This document shows positions 1 through 10,400 of a stretch of DNA of 64,000 nucleotides, piece by piece (the first letter of the stretch is position 1; each line of letters opens with the position of its first letter). A model generated the notes under the pieces. The model was not told the origin of the DNA. It was given only the letters and a program-made list of their open reading frames with translations, and did not search any database. A program made the translations under genes and the position numbers. The DNA is from Mikania micrantha (Eukaryota; Streptophyta; Magnoliopsida; Asterales; Asteraceae). The stretch covers positions 61,210,981 to 61,274,980 of the forward strand of contig CM018683.1 in the NCBI GenBank assembly GCA_009363875.1. The letters are read 5' to 3'.

Positions 1-2334
1 GTCATCGATGAACACTATCACGAATTTATCAAGGTACGGTTTGCATACCCTATTCATGAGATCCATGAATACGGCTGGTGCGTTGGTCAGTCCGAAGGGC
101 ATAACCAAAAATTCGTAGTGTCCGTATCGAGTCCTAAAGGCAGTCTTAGGAATATCATTTTCCTGTATCCTCAATTGATGGTAACCCGATCTTAAATCGA
201 TCTTCGAATAGTAGCTTGACCCTTGCAACTGGTCAAACAAGTCATCTATTCGTGGCAACGGGTATCGATTCTTGATCGTTACCTTATTCAACTCCCTGTA
301 GTCAATACACATACGGAATGATCCGTCTTTCTTCTTCACAAACAAGACCGGTGCTCCCCAAGGTGAGAAGCTTGGTCTGATAAATCCTTTGTCTAACAGT
401 TCCTGCAACTGGTTAGACAGTTCCTGCATCTCTGTCGGTGCTAGTCGGTATGGAGCTTTGGCAATCGGTGCTGCTCCTGGTGTGAGGTCTATCTGAAACT
501 CGACTTGTCGTTTCGGAGGCAATCCAGGTAGATCCTCGGGAAATACTTCAGGAAAGTCGCGGACTACAGCTATATCCTCGATCTTCCTTTCCTTCTTCGG
601 TTGTTCCGCAATGAGAGCTAGAATTGCGGTGTATCCCTTTTGGAGATACTTGGTTGCTTTCATGCATGACATGATATTCAGAGGCACTCCCCGTCGTTCC
701 CCCTGAATCGAGATCTGTTCACCGTTCTGCATCGTCACTCGTACAATTTTCTCGTTGCATACAATCTCGGCTTGGTTAGCGGATAACCAGTCCATTCCAA
801 CGACCACGTCAAAACTTCCGAGTGTTACCGGCATCAAATCGATTTCAAGTTCGTGACCTGCCAAGGTCATAACGCATCCTCGAAAGATGTGTTGCGTTTC
901 AATCAACTTGCCGTCGGCTAACTCTACGGTATATTTATAGTCTAGTGGAGTAGGGGTAATGTCTAGCAATTCACTAAACTCACTAGATATAAAACTCCTA
1001 TCGGCACCGGTATCAAATAATATGCTAGCGTAGACATTATTTAAAAGAAACGTACCGGTCACGATGTTCGGGTCATCCTTGGCTTCCCCCGAGCCAATTA
1101 CAAAAGCTCTCCCCTTGGCCGCTCCTCCTCCGGCCTTCTTCAATTGAGGACAATCCCTCCTCATGTGGCCCGGCTTGCCACATTCATAACATCCTCTGAG
1201 GGTGTTCGGGTTGTTGTTGTTATTCTGATTCTGGTTGTGGTTGGAATTGTTGTTGTTGATGGGGAATCTTGTTCTGCAATCCTTGGCCATATGGCCATGT
1301 CTTCCGCACTTCAGGCAACGGTATCGTTCGCATTGCCCGGAGTGATGGTATGAGCATCGGTTGCACAATGGGTATTTTCCTTGATATACACCCTTCCCCT
1401 TGTCATCGGGTTGGGTGACAGTGAAGGCTCTGGCTGGTGCAGATCTCTGTTGTTGTGGTTGGGGTTGATGGGTTTGATGGTGGCTGGGTTCCCACTTCCT
1501 CTTCTGGCTCTCTTGAGGCTTCACATGCTCGCCTCGTTTCGGTAGCTTGCCCTGTGCTACAGCTTGATCGGTCAGTTTATGAGCCAGTCGGATCAGTGGT
1601 TGGATAGTGGTGATGTCAGATGCCATCACTATGCTTTGGAATTGCTCGGGCAGTCCACTGATGAACTGCTCGATCTTCTTGTATTCCGGCGTCACCATAG
1701 CCGGGCATAGTTTACACAGTTCGTGGAATCGGGTGCAGTATTGTTCGATTTCCGAACCCACCATCTTGTGTACCCAGAATTCAGCTTCCAGTTTGCGGAT
1801 CTCATCCCGAGGACAGTATTCCTCATGCAGTAGTCTGGTAAAGTCAGCCCATGACATGGAGTTGGCACCGTCCAACCCCAAGGTTTGAACATGAGTGTTC
1901 CACCAGGTAAGTGCTGGTCCTTCCAGAGTACCGGTTGCATACTTGACCCGGTTTTCCTCAGAACATTCGCACATGGCGAACACAGATTCCGCCTTTTCTA
2001 CCCAGCGGAGCATTCCGACAGCTCCTTCTGTTCCCTTGAATTTGTGAGGGTGGCAGTTCAGAAATGTCTTGAACAAGCACCCCTTACTGTTGTTGTTGCC
2101 TTGCGATCCTGCTGGTCAGAAACCGATGTCGTGTGTTAGTGCGTGTTAGCTACACTATGTTAGTCATGTTAGGCAAATGTTAGTACCGTTGTTGGTGCCA
2201 CTAGTTTCACTGGCGTGTTTGTTCGCCTCGTACTCAGCGAGCATCCGGTTGAATCTGCGTTCAACCATCATGTTGATTCTTGCCTTCTCGGCCTTACGTT
2301 TGAGTCTTAGGGCATTAGCTCCTCTCCCCGACAT
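1..2334 (-). CDS. gag-pol polyprotein of Ty3/gypsy element (gag, protease, start of RT), partial
   Basis: Start ATG is at 2334-2332 (MSGRGANALRLKRKAE). After a short stop-containing stretch (2112-2186) the same frame stays open from about 2111 to position 1. Seen in order: gag core (1950-1560), basic Q/N-rich linker, CCHC knuckle CLKCGRHGHMAKDC (about 1317-1276), a second knuckle CYECGKPGHMRRDC (about 1191-1150), aspartic protease LFDTGADRSF (about 1020-991), GMDWLS, and reverse transcriptase with the DLRSGYHQLRI, MPFGLTNAP and VFIDD blocks (about 230 to 1). VFIDD sits at the window edge and carries the RT catalytic aspartates. The product would form the particle core, process itself and copy element RNA. 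Codons look intact apart from 2112-2186, which may be a small intron or a true lesion. Confidence 0.9.
2112..2186 (-). other. stop-rich 75-nt GT-AG segment inside gag (candidate mini-intron)
   Basis: The frame from the gag ATG meets TGA (2166-2164), TAG (2157-2155), TAA (2148-2146) and TGA (2118-2116), then stays open to the window edge. All stops fall within a segment that begins GT after an AACAACG context and ends TTTCTGACCAG. Removing it leaves the frame unchanged (75 nt, split codon G|CA). It holds several CTAAC branch-point-like motifs. Alternatively it is a degenerate CTAAC repeat that simply breaks gag. Confidence 0.4.
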
Positions 2335-2390
2335 GTTCTATACGAAAGGTTAGAATGTTAGTTAGCAGGTGTTAGAGCGTTAGCCAATGT

Positions 2391-2530
2391 CATGAGAGAA
2401 GTCAAGTCAGATGTCATGTCAGCAGTCAGATCATATGTCATGATAGTAGTCAAGTCAGAGGTCATGTCAGTAGTCAGATCATATGTCATGATAGTAGTCA
2501 AGTCAGATGTTATGTTGTCAAGCAGTCATA
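2391..2530. repeat. 48-bp tandem repeat, about 2.8 copies
   Basis: Units start at 2391, 2439 and 2487 with catgagagaagtcaagtcag / catgatagtagtcaagtcag. Units 1 and 2 differ at only a few bases; unit 3 decays after about 25 bp. It lies in the leader between the upstream ORF and gag. Confidence 0.85.
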
Positions 2531-2793
2531 GTCATAAATGTAATAAGTGAAACAAAGCATAATTCTCATTAATAATAACTTGAAGTACAATAATTTAAAA
2601 GGAAATAACAAGTTTTTCGAGCACATCCCGCTCGTATAGGCCAAAAGAAAGTACAAAATACAACAATCCTCTAATCCGAATCCATAGAGATGTGTGATAT
2701 ATCGCTAGCAGCGTCTCCGTCATCCTCATCCTCCTCCGGATCCTCATTAGGATCCTCATCAAAGTCCCCTTCTTCGAGGTCCTCGGCCTCGAA

Positions 2794-3399
2794 TTAAGGA
2801 CCATCCTCCTGAGGTGGCTCTTCAATGAACTGTGCAGCCCATGCATTAAGCATGGCATCACTGGCCTGCACCATGGCCTGGGTCTCGGTGATGTCTGTCC
2901 TGTTCTCGGTGATACGCACGTCGTGTTCCTGCATGACATCAACGACCTGTCCATGCTCGGTCATTAGTTGAGACATTTGGAGTCGTAGGGCCTCCATCTG
3001 TGCCTCCAGCCTGTCATTTCGCCTTTCCAGGCGATCGTTCTTCTCACGAAGAACTCGAACCTCGTCTGACAACTCTCCAGCCCTCCAAATCTCTCGTCGG
3101 GTGCAAGCAACGTGGGCCGCGAAGGCCTGCTCAAACGGTACCCCGAGTGACGGTAGTCGATGGCCTGGAGCAGTGTCGCCGGGATATCGATATGGAGGTA
3201 CCCTCTCCGCGATGATCCACTCCTGAATCATGGTGGGAAACCACCCCCAATATCGGGCCCGTGCCGCGTCCCTAGCTCGTCTGTCTATCTCGGCATCCAC
3301 CTGCGCCACTATGTCGTTGACTCGTCGGCGGCTCTCTGCCACCATGTCGTCTGTGGTCGGGTGTCGGTCGGTGTTCCTGCTAGCGTTGTTGTCGGCCAT
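2794..3399 (-). CDS. extra ORF upstream of gag in the Tekay-like element (coiled-coil protein, 201 aa)
   Basis: An open frame starts about 155 bases inside the LTR/PBS junction and ends before the 48-bp repeat. The N-terminus MADNNASRNTDRHPTTDDM is polar. The middle (about residues 105-150) is rich in E, R, L and Q with heptad-like spacing (LREKNDRLERRNDRLEAQ), a likely coiled coil, and the C-terminus is acidic (EEPPQEDGP). I do not recognise a functional domain. Its position on the genomic RNA ahead of gag suggests it is translated from the element and is a lineage-specific accessory or gag-like protein (inference). It is in a different frame from gag. Confidence 0.6.
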   Translation of the reverse strand: MADNNASRNTDRHPTTDDMVAESRRRVNDIVAQVDAEIDRRARDAARARYWGWFPTMIQEWIIAERVPPYRYPGDTAPGHRLPSLGVPFEQAFAAHVACTRREIWRAGELSDEVRVLREKNDRLERRNDRLEAQMEALRLQMSQLMTEHGQVVDVMQEHDVRITENRTDITETQAMVQASDAMLNAWAAQFIEEPPQEDGP

Positions 3400-3536
3400 C
3401 CTGCAAATCTTAAGTTAGTAAGAGACAGTTCAATACAAGTAAGAGCATCATCAATGTGCAAGTTCTACGTGTAGTGTCTAAAGTTGAGCAATGGCTATAG
3501 TCTAAGTTTACTACATGCAAACCTAGTTCTCTATAA

Positions 3537-3552
3537 CCTGGCTCTAATACCA
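3537..3552 (-). other. primer-binding site (tRNA-iMet)
   Basis: On the minus strand the sequence TGGTATTAGAGCCAGG follows the LTR end after a 3-base spacer. It matches the usual tRNA-iMet-complementary PBS TGGTATCAGAGC with one change. Confidence 0.85.
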
Positions 3553-4731
3553 GTCTGTCACACCCCCAATTTCCCACTGGTGGCATATGTCCACGTGGAT
3601 GTGACGTGTCCAGAATCACAGCTCAAGGTCATATAGAACACCTCTATATGCGTTTACAAATCCAATGTTTGACACATACACAAATAAAGTAGTTTGCAGC
3701 GGAATAAAAGTTATCATAATATATTGCAGCGGAAATCAAATGTTTGACATAATGCAGCGGAAATGTAGATAGTTTAACACATCATTGTTTAACAGAAATA
3801 ATTAAATTGTTTTCAAAATAACAAGACAGTATGCATGTAAGTCCCTAATGCTCGTCCCTTAGTTTGTGCATTCCTGTCTTCACAGTAGCCGCGCTAGTTA
3901 CCTGAGAATACAAGTTTAAAAAGTGTCAACACAATGGTTGGTGAGTTCACAGGTTTTGATATACATATAGTAATAAAGGTGTGTCATGCTGTTTATCATG
4001 TGTTAGTACCGAGCCCTAGGCCCAAAGTGTCAGTGCGTCACTACCGAACTAGACTTGTTTGCTCTTGCCTCCGCTATGCCTCGTATACATAGCAAGTTAG
4101 GTCAGAATTTGCACGGGTTATGACACTCAGTCAACATGGTGCCCCGTGGGGTTAGTCATTCCCTAATGGATCCATCCAAACCTACCACGTTGTTTGATCA
4201 TTAACGGTAAGACTTTGTGAGGGCTTGTAACGAGTTCAACACTTAGTGTTTGTCCAATAAACCAGCATACACAATAATGTTTGTACAGTAATAATGTTTG
4301 ACTCGATGCAACAAGTATTCTCCCCCTATTTAAAAGCGTTTAAAAAAAAAGTAAAGAGGGGCCGTAAACTCACCTTAGTGATGTGAATGAATAAAAGCGT
4401 AAGCTCCGGATGTAGTAGGCACGTCGGTCACCGGCAACCTATATCGTATACCGTACGTGAGTTCGTGTAAGTGATCGTGCTTGTGTCTGTGTTAGTACTC
4501 GTGTTCGTGTCTGACAACCTTTGGTTGTTCATGTTTGTCCGTGTTGGTCCATAATGACCGTGTTTGCTCGTGTTGGTCCACATTGACCGTGTTTGACCGT
4601 GTTTGACCAAAGTTGACCGTGTCAAATCAACGACCCGTTGGTGAATCGTGTGAAGGTTTGTGACTCGTGTAGCAATCGTGTAAGTGTTTGTCGTGTGCAA
4701 AGCGCGTGGGTTGCGTTTAGGGACAACTTAC

Positions 4732-4740
4732 TATTTATAG
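4732..4740 (-). promoter_or_regulatory. TATA box of the Tekay-like LTR
   Basis: On the minus strand the context is CTATAAATAG, a consensus plant TATA box. RNA would then start near 4700, about 1.75 kb from the U3 start. Confidence 0.6.
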
Positions 4741-6008
4741 TAAGTTTCCATTTATGGAAAGTTCACAAAGCATGACGGTTTTATAGTCCTAGCATGTTCA
4801 ATAGTCCTACGGGATCATGTTAACACATAGCACATCATCATACAGGTTCACATAAGTCGTTTTCATCATGTTAGTGTAACAAAGTTTCCTAAAATGGAAA
4901 GTTTCCATTTATAGCATACGTGATATCGGAAACCATCTAACTTAGCATATAATCATCATATTACAACATAATAAGTCACTTAGCATGCTCAAATCATACT
5001 TAACGTTTACAAGTTGGTTTTTGTAAAAATAAAGTTACTAAATATAGTAACTTTGTAGTTTCTCATAGAAATAACCATTTAAATATTTCTAAACCATTTT
5101 TATGTCACAAGTCATCATAGTAACTCATTTAACATCCTTTAAACCTACTAACATAATCCAATCCATCCTCTAGCATTATTTCAACCATAAAAGTTACTAG
5201 AAATAGAAAGTTATCATTTGCGACTACAATCAAGTTCCCATTTCATTCCTAAACTTCTAATCATCATAATATCCATCAAACAACATTCTAGTGTTCATGC
5301 ATGCTCATTATCTCATCCAAAATATCATCTTGTCAACATAAAGTTTCCATTAATAGAAAGTTTATCAAATTCAACCTTTCAACCACTTAAATCAAATCTA
5401 GCCATGAATAACACTTCTAATCTCATCATAAAACATATTAACATACCCAAGATCATTCCAATACTCATGAATCATACATGCATGGTAATATTTCAACATG
5501 TGATGAACAAAACACGAAATCTATACATACACAACATCTTGTATCATCATAAGATGCATTCTAATCATCTTAAATCATCATAAAACACATCTAAATCAAC
5601 AAACCCAAAACAAAATTCGTGTGCATGCATCCTAAGTGCTTGCATGTGAATATAACGTCTTGCATGTGTATGTAATGGTGGTTTTAAGCCACAAGGGATG
5701 ATGAACTACCTCTCAAAGCTTCAAAAACCCTGAGATGATGATGAGAACAGCCTATGGTGCTCCTGGACAGCAAGGTTCTTCAGCAAACACAAGTGGGTGG
5801 TGGTTCTTTGAGCTTCCAAGTGCGAATCAAGCTTCAATCTTCAAAGGTGGAGCTTCAAGGAGGTTAACAATGGTGGAAAATGGCTGGAAATGGAGGTAGA
5901 AGACGAACTCAGTCGAGGGGTGGCGTGTTTGGTCGAGAGAAATGATGAAAATAGAGTAGGATATGATTTTCTTGGGTTTATAAAGATTTTTCTGCGAACA
6001 AGGTCTCC

Positions 6009-6132
6009 TCGCGTAGCGCGACGCCTTCAATGGTTCCCCTCGCGTAACGCGAGAGGGTCCCGCGTTCAAATTTCCCCCGCCACTTTGTCGCGTATCGCGA
6101 CAGTGTCTTTGTGGGCCGTCGCGTAGCGCGAC
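6009..6132. repeat. array of four TCGCGTA-N-CGCGA palindromes in LTR U3
   Basis: Copies at 6009-6021, 6039-6053, 6087-6101 and 6118-6132 read TCGCGTAGCGCGA, CTCGCGTAACGCGAG, GTCGCGTATCGCGAC and GTCGCGTAGCGCGAC. Each is an inverted repeat with one variable central base. The array is GC-rich inside an AT-rich LTR and resembles clustered binding sites. Confidence 0.7.
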
Positions 6133-6492
6133 AGATCCCCTGGTGAGCCCAATAGGCCCATTTTCATTAATTCGATCCGTTCGTTGCCGTTCTCACGTTT
6201 ACGAACTTTCGTTCGGCCTTGTTTGAACTTCCTAGTTCAATGTGTGGGTGTTTCGTGAGTTTTCGAGTGTTGTGCTACTCAATGTGTTAGACGTTCACCA
6301 ACGTTCGTGTGTTTGACACGTGTGTGTTGTTTGTCGATAATTCCACGAATTTCCTAGTCGTATGCCAGTGTTCGTACTGTCGTGCCACGTGTCACACTAA
6401 ATTAATCTAATTCTAGTGCCACGTGTACATAATGCATTTAAATAAACATTTAAATAAAATCAAAGCTGACCTGGAATTTACGGGGTGTCACA

Positions 6493-6596
6493 GCGGTGGG
6501 GTCAAGCGGCGGGAGCAGTTCAAGGTTCAATGTTTGAAGGGTTCAGATTCAGACCTAGTCACATGCTACCGAACAGCCCCTTTAAATGCCTCCTAT
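6493..6596. other. remnant of a Harbinger-like MITE end next to the LTR
   Basis: The stretch ATGCTACCGAACAGCCCC (about 6563-6580) resembles the end ATGCTACCAAACGGCCCC of the element at 51549-52720. It appears to be cut off by the LTR insertion on the left and by the SINE on the right. Confidence 0.4.
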
Positions 6597-6865
6597 GTCC
6601 TGTGAATTCACTATATTGGTTGGGGTTTCACCTTGTGACCGAGAGGTCATGGGTTCGAGTCATGTCAGGGGTGATTTAAAAGACATGCAAGTGAGGAAAG
6701 GAATTTTGAGCTTAATCTCGGATTTTGTACCAATGGGGGGGGCAAATGTTTACCCATTATAGAGGGTTCTCGCGCAACTAGTGTAGTTGGGTCTTACTCT
6801 ACTAGCCAGACCCTGTTAAGACAACATAAACGGTATGTAGGATCGTCGTCGTTCAAAAAAAAAAG
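6597..6865 (+). mobile_element. tRNA-derived SINE
   Basis: There is a pol III B box GGGTTCGAGTC (6651-6661) about 55 bases from the 5' end, and an A-rich tail at the 3' end. The flanking direct repeats atgcctcctat (6586-6596) and atgtctcctat (6866-6876) form an 11-bp target duplication with one mismatch. The A box is degenerate. Confidence 0.75.
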
Positions 6866-6876
6866 ATGTCTCCTAT

Positions 6877-7788
6877 TTTCTGGAAAACTGATTCAATAGA
6901 ATTTGATTCAACAATTGATTTTAAAGCTTGATTTATTGAAATTTGATCTAATAATGGATTAAATCTCGCACATATTGAAATATATTATTTTCGATTTAAG
7001 TTTTCTCTATTTAACAATCAACTAATTTGCGATCATTCAACTGTGACCAATTTTTGATCCTTATAACAATTGATATTAGAACACCAGTTGCTAGCGATCT
7101 GTGATGTTTGGACTTCACAAACCAACTGAGATTTTGAACGATTCAGCTAATTACTTTGAAGACAATTTTAAAAAATTGGAATTTGATGTTAAAAAATTTG
7201 TTGTAATGACTATGACTTATTCCAAATGATAATGATGTGATTAAACTATATTATATTGATCTTTCTCCTTATTTAACGAAACTTAGGTCAAAACGTATAG
7301 AAAAATAAGTAGGTGTTAACGATATATTTATAATTTTATAAAGCATTATATTTTAAAGGTTACAAGAAAAAAAAAAGTTGAACTAAATTAATTATAATAA
7401 TATAATAATAAAACTTATAAAAAAATTGACATATAAGTGGATACGTGTATGATATATTCGGATGGAAGAAAACCAATATTTATCCTCACAATTCGTATAC
7501 ATCAGTTAAATCGACATTCTAAGTCGGTTCGTATAAAAATAATAATAATAAATAAATAAATAAATAAATAGATAAATAGATTATATTATACTGATCTTTC
7601 TCCGTTTTTAACGAAACTTAGGTCAAGCTTTAAAAATATATATATGTGATGGATTTTATAAAGATTCGTATTTCTTTAAAGATATTAATTTTTCTTTTCT
7701 TAATATATATGTGTACTCGTGTATATAAACATACCCATCCATGTATACATCTTTCTTGATGTATGTATGTATGCGTGTGTGTCTATAT
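6877..7788. other. AT-rich intergenic DNA
   Basis: No gene seen. It has simple (TAAA)n near 7545-7580 and a duplicated short phrase (ctgatctttctcc...taacgaaacttaggtcaa) at about 7255 and 7592. No coding frame stands out. Confidence 0.5.
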
Positions 7789-8187
7789 AGGGGATGGATA
7801 TTTTGAAAACCCACTTGGTTGAGAAAACTTTAAAAACCTTAAAAAACAATGTAAACAAAACTAATTTTTTTATTTTATTTTAACAGTTTTGTAACATCAT
7901 TAGGGTCAATTTTATTAAAAATATAAAAAAACGCCGACCAATTTTTTTAAAAAATAATAATAATTTGTAAACGACAGACGTAACATAGTTGTACATGCCT
8001 GGAAGAAGAAATTGCATCTGTGTTACATCACTTAAAAATTATTTTTTAGAAAACATTTGGTTGGCGCTTTTTTATATTGTGTTTATAAAAATGATCATAA
8101 TAATGATGCAAAACTATAAATAAGAATTAAAAATAAAACTTTTTTACATAGGGTTTTCTCAGCTCAAAGGGTTTCCATTTTATACAT
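7789..8187. mobile_element. foldback MITE, family A
   Basis: The left end reads GGGGATGGATATTTTGAAAA and the right end, reverse-complemented, AATGTATAAAATGGAAACCC, continuing in both as imperfect inverted arms with TTGAGAAAAC. Internal phrases (aaaaaaacgccgaccaa; its inverse near 8060) recur at 56266-56610. It is bounded by TATA sequence and non-coding. Confidence 0.6.
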
Positions 8188-8208
8188 TATATATATATAT
8201 ATATATAG
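8188..8208. repeat. (TA)n microsatellite between two MITEs
   Basis: An uninterrupted run of TA dinucleotides separates a family-A from a family-B foldback element. Confidence 0.85.
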
Positions 8209-8651
8209 AGGAAGGATCAAATATTAACCCTTCCTTATTGCGATAACCGTATAACCCTAGCACTTTTTTGCGTTTTTTGACCGAATCTTTTTTTTCATGG
8301 TCTTTATTATATATAAATAGGGGGTTTTGTTTTTGTGCTTTTGCTAATTCATCACCGTTTATAAGTTATTTACAACCGTAAGTAAGTGTAACGACTTACA
8401 GTTACTTACAGCACATATCTGATGTAAGTGTGATGTAAGTAACTGTAAGTCGTTACACTTACTTACGGTTGTAAATAACTTCTAAACAGTGATGAATTAG
8501 CAAAAACACAAAAAAGAAACCCTCTATTTATGTATAATAAAGACCATGAAAAAAAACAAAGATTCGGGTAAAAAACGCAAAAAACGCAAAAAAAGTGATA
8601 GGGTTATACGGTTATCGCAATAAGGAAGGGTTAACAAAGGAACCATCCCCT
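8206..8651. mobile_element. foldback MITE, family B (long palindrome)
   Basis: Two arms of about 215 bp are near-perfect inverted repeats around a centre at about 8428. Arm landmarks are TTATTGCGATAACCGTATAA, CCGAATCTTT and TTACTTACGGTTGTAAATAA. The right end is AACCATCCCCTATATA. The same family is at 21662-22062 and 56620-56988, with diverged copies at 46441 and 54295. No coding capacity; transcripts would form a long hairpin. Confidence 0.8.
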
Positions 8652-9370
8652 ATATATATAGGCTTTCTTAAGGTTTTCTCAACTCAAGTGGTTTTCATTT
8701 TATACATTCCCTATAAATATATATTGGTTTTTGAGTTAGTTTATGTTTGATTATTGAACTAAATTATCTTTAGGCTTAGTAAAATTGTGTGAGCTTTAAT
8801 ACCTGATAGTGGAATACATATTCCTTCAAGTTCATATATGTATCATGTCATTATATTAGGTCTACGTTCTATTGGCTAAAACTAACATTTATAATTTTTA
8901 AATAAAAAAAATTAAAACAAGGCTGAAATTTGGATAGTTGTTACGCTTGTTGCAAGACATTGTGTGTTATGACTTAATTATTGCGTGAATGATTTGGTTT
9001 TAGCTAAGAACCATGAGTGTGGTTTGTCAATACCAAATAGATCTATTTGCAAACATCATGCCGACTCACGACTAATGTTACATAATAGGGGACTTACTAC
9101 GGCAATTGTTTCACCCGTGTAATAACAATATGTTTCGCATCTATGTTTCAACCAAATGTTTCATCCAAAACCAAACTCTTTCATATTAAGCGAAGTGTTT
9201 TGAAATCAACAAAATGCTTGTTTTAAATCGAACATCATGTTCACATACAACCAAGAAGTTTCAAATGTATCTTTCATGTTTTTCCCAGCCCCCGGGTTTT
9301 GATACAACATACCAATAAAGAGATCATGAACTCCAAGACCGACCATAGGGAGGGGTGGGGTGGACGACCG
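8652..9370. other. intergenic; family-A MITE end fragment at about 8665-8712
   Basis: AGGTTTTCTCAACTCAAGTG (from about 8671) repeats the right end of the family-A element at 8145-8187, so a second truncated copy lies just beyond the B element. The rest is AT-rich with no recognised gene. Confidence 0.5.
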
Positions 9371-9378
9371 CCCCGGGC

Positions 9379-9668
9379 TAGAGGTATGCAAATCGGGTTT
9401 TTTTGGAACCGGTTCCGTTTCCAATCGGTTCCAGTTCCAGTCAACAAAGTCAATATCTGGTTCCGGTTCCGGGTTTTAACCGGTTCCAACCTGTTTTTGA
9501 CCGGTTCCAGTTCGGGTTTTGGCCGGTTTCAGGTGGAACCAATTCCGGTTTTCCAATTCCGGTTCTAATTTGTCTGAAAAATCATACCCGTTCGTACCCA
9601 CCGGTTCGGGTATGACCGGTTCCGGTTCGGGTTGTCGGTTCCGGTTCCCGCTTTTTTGCCCACCTCTA
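9379..9668. mobile_element. hAT-type MITE rich in GGTTCCGG repeats
   Basis: The left terminus TAGAGGTATGCAAATCGGG and the right terminus (reverse complement) TAGAGGTGGGCAAAAAAGCGG are terminal inverted repeats. Flanks ccccgggc (9371-9378) and tcccgggc (9669-9676) form an 8-bp target duplication with one mismatch. The interior is mostly ACCGGTTCC/GGTTCCGG motifs, the subterminal style of the hAT element at 15669-18966, which shares the TAGAGGT terminus and may be its autonomous relative (inference). Confidence 0.85.
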
Positions 9669-9849
9669 TCCCGGGCCCGACAATTTAAGGGGCCTGAAAT
9701 TTTAAGAAAAACTATATATTGTACATACGAAAATTATATAAGAAATATATCATCAATGTTTAAAAAGATGCATGAACAGTTTGGGAATGGGCAAACCCAA
9801 CCTCTGACGTGGGCCCAATTTTTTAGTAGAAACAAAATTTTGATATACA

Positions 9850-10400
9850 TGTGTATATAGAGAATCGGTTAATGGTTTATTTGGTTCGGTTTAATTGGTT
9901 TTCAAATTTTTCTCTATCCAAAAACCGAACCGAATTTGAGACTCGGTTTCAGTTAAAACCGAACAAACCGATTATAAATCAAAATCAAATAAACCGGCTA
10001 AATAAAATAAACCAACCCCGAATAAACCGAATTCAATCGAATAAACCGATTAAAAACCAAATAAACAGGCTAAAACCGAATAAACCGAATTCAAGCTCAT
10101 ATATTATTAACAAGATAATAAATTTAAATGTGAATACGGTTTAATTGGTCAACCAAAAAATCGAATTTAAAAAAAACTTGGAACGATAGCCGAACAAAAA
10201 ACCAAAATTTGGATACAGTTGGAAACCAAACAGAAAACCGAATTTGGAATTCGGGGTGAGGAACCAAAACGAAAACCGAATTCAAAATTCGGTTCGGTTT
10301 TCAGTTACGAACACAGTTCGGTTTTTTAGTTAAGAATGCAGTTCGGCTTTTCTCAGTTACAAATACGGTTCAGTTTTCGGTTTTCTTGGACACCCTTAAT
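9850..10400. repeat. ACCGAA/TTCGGT-rich hAT-like subterminal repeat region
   Basis: Dozens of AACCGAA and its complement TTCGGTT occur in both orientations, ending at TTTTCTTGGACACCCTTAAT. The right end (as GGGTGTCCAAG on the minus strand) resembles hAT non-autonomous ends, but no matching left end or target duplication was found. The 97-aa frame at 9851-10144 is a product of the repeat. Confidence 0.5.

Larger units (their letters stand above)
1..6492 (-). mobile_element. Ty3/gypsy (Tekay-like chromovirus) retrotransposon, 5' half
   Basis: Read on the minus strand, the order is 5' LTR (3556-6492), tRNA-Met PBS, an extra ORF, then gag-protease-RT running off the left edge. The long LTR with TGTGACACCCC at its start and GGGGTGTGACA at its end, the gag with two CCHC knuckles and the RT sequence fit the Tekay lineage (family knowledge). 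RNase H, integrase and the 3' LTR lie outside the window, so age and target duplication cannot be judged. The coding frame is open for about 2.1 kb, so the copy may be fairly young. Confidence 0.9.
3556..6492 (-). repeat. 5' LTR of the Tekay-like element, 2,937 bp
   Basis: The plus-strand left edge is TGTCACACCCCC and the right edge GGGGTGTCACA, so in element sense it starts TGTGACACCCC and ends GGGGTGTGACA, directly before the PBS. It holds a TATA box (4732-4740), GTGTTTGACC-type repeats in the transcribed leader (about 4500-4680) and four palindromes near the U3 start. The short ORFs inside (for example 5218-5583) have no coding signature. Confidence 0.9.

Noticed and set aside
5218..5583. 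121-codon frame in the Tekay LTR
   Set aside because: Composition is that of AT-rich LTR DNA (His/Asn/Ile-rich); no conserved domain and no reason for coding inside an LTR.
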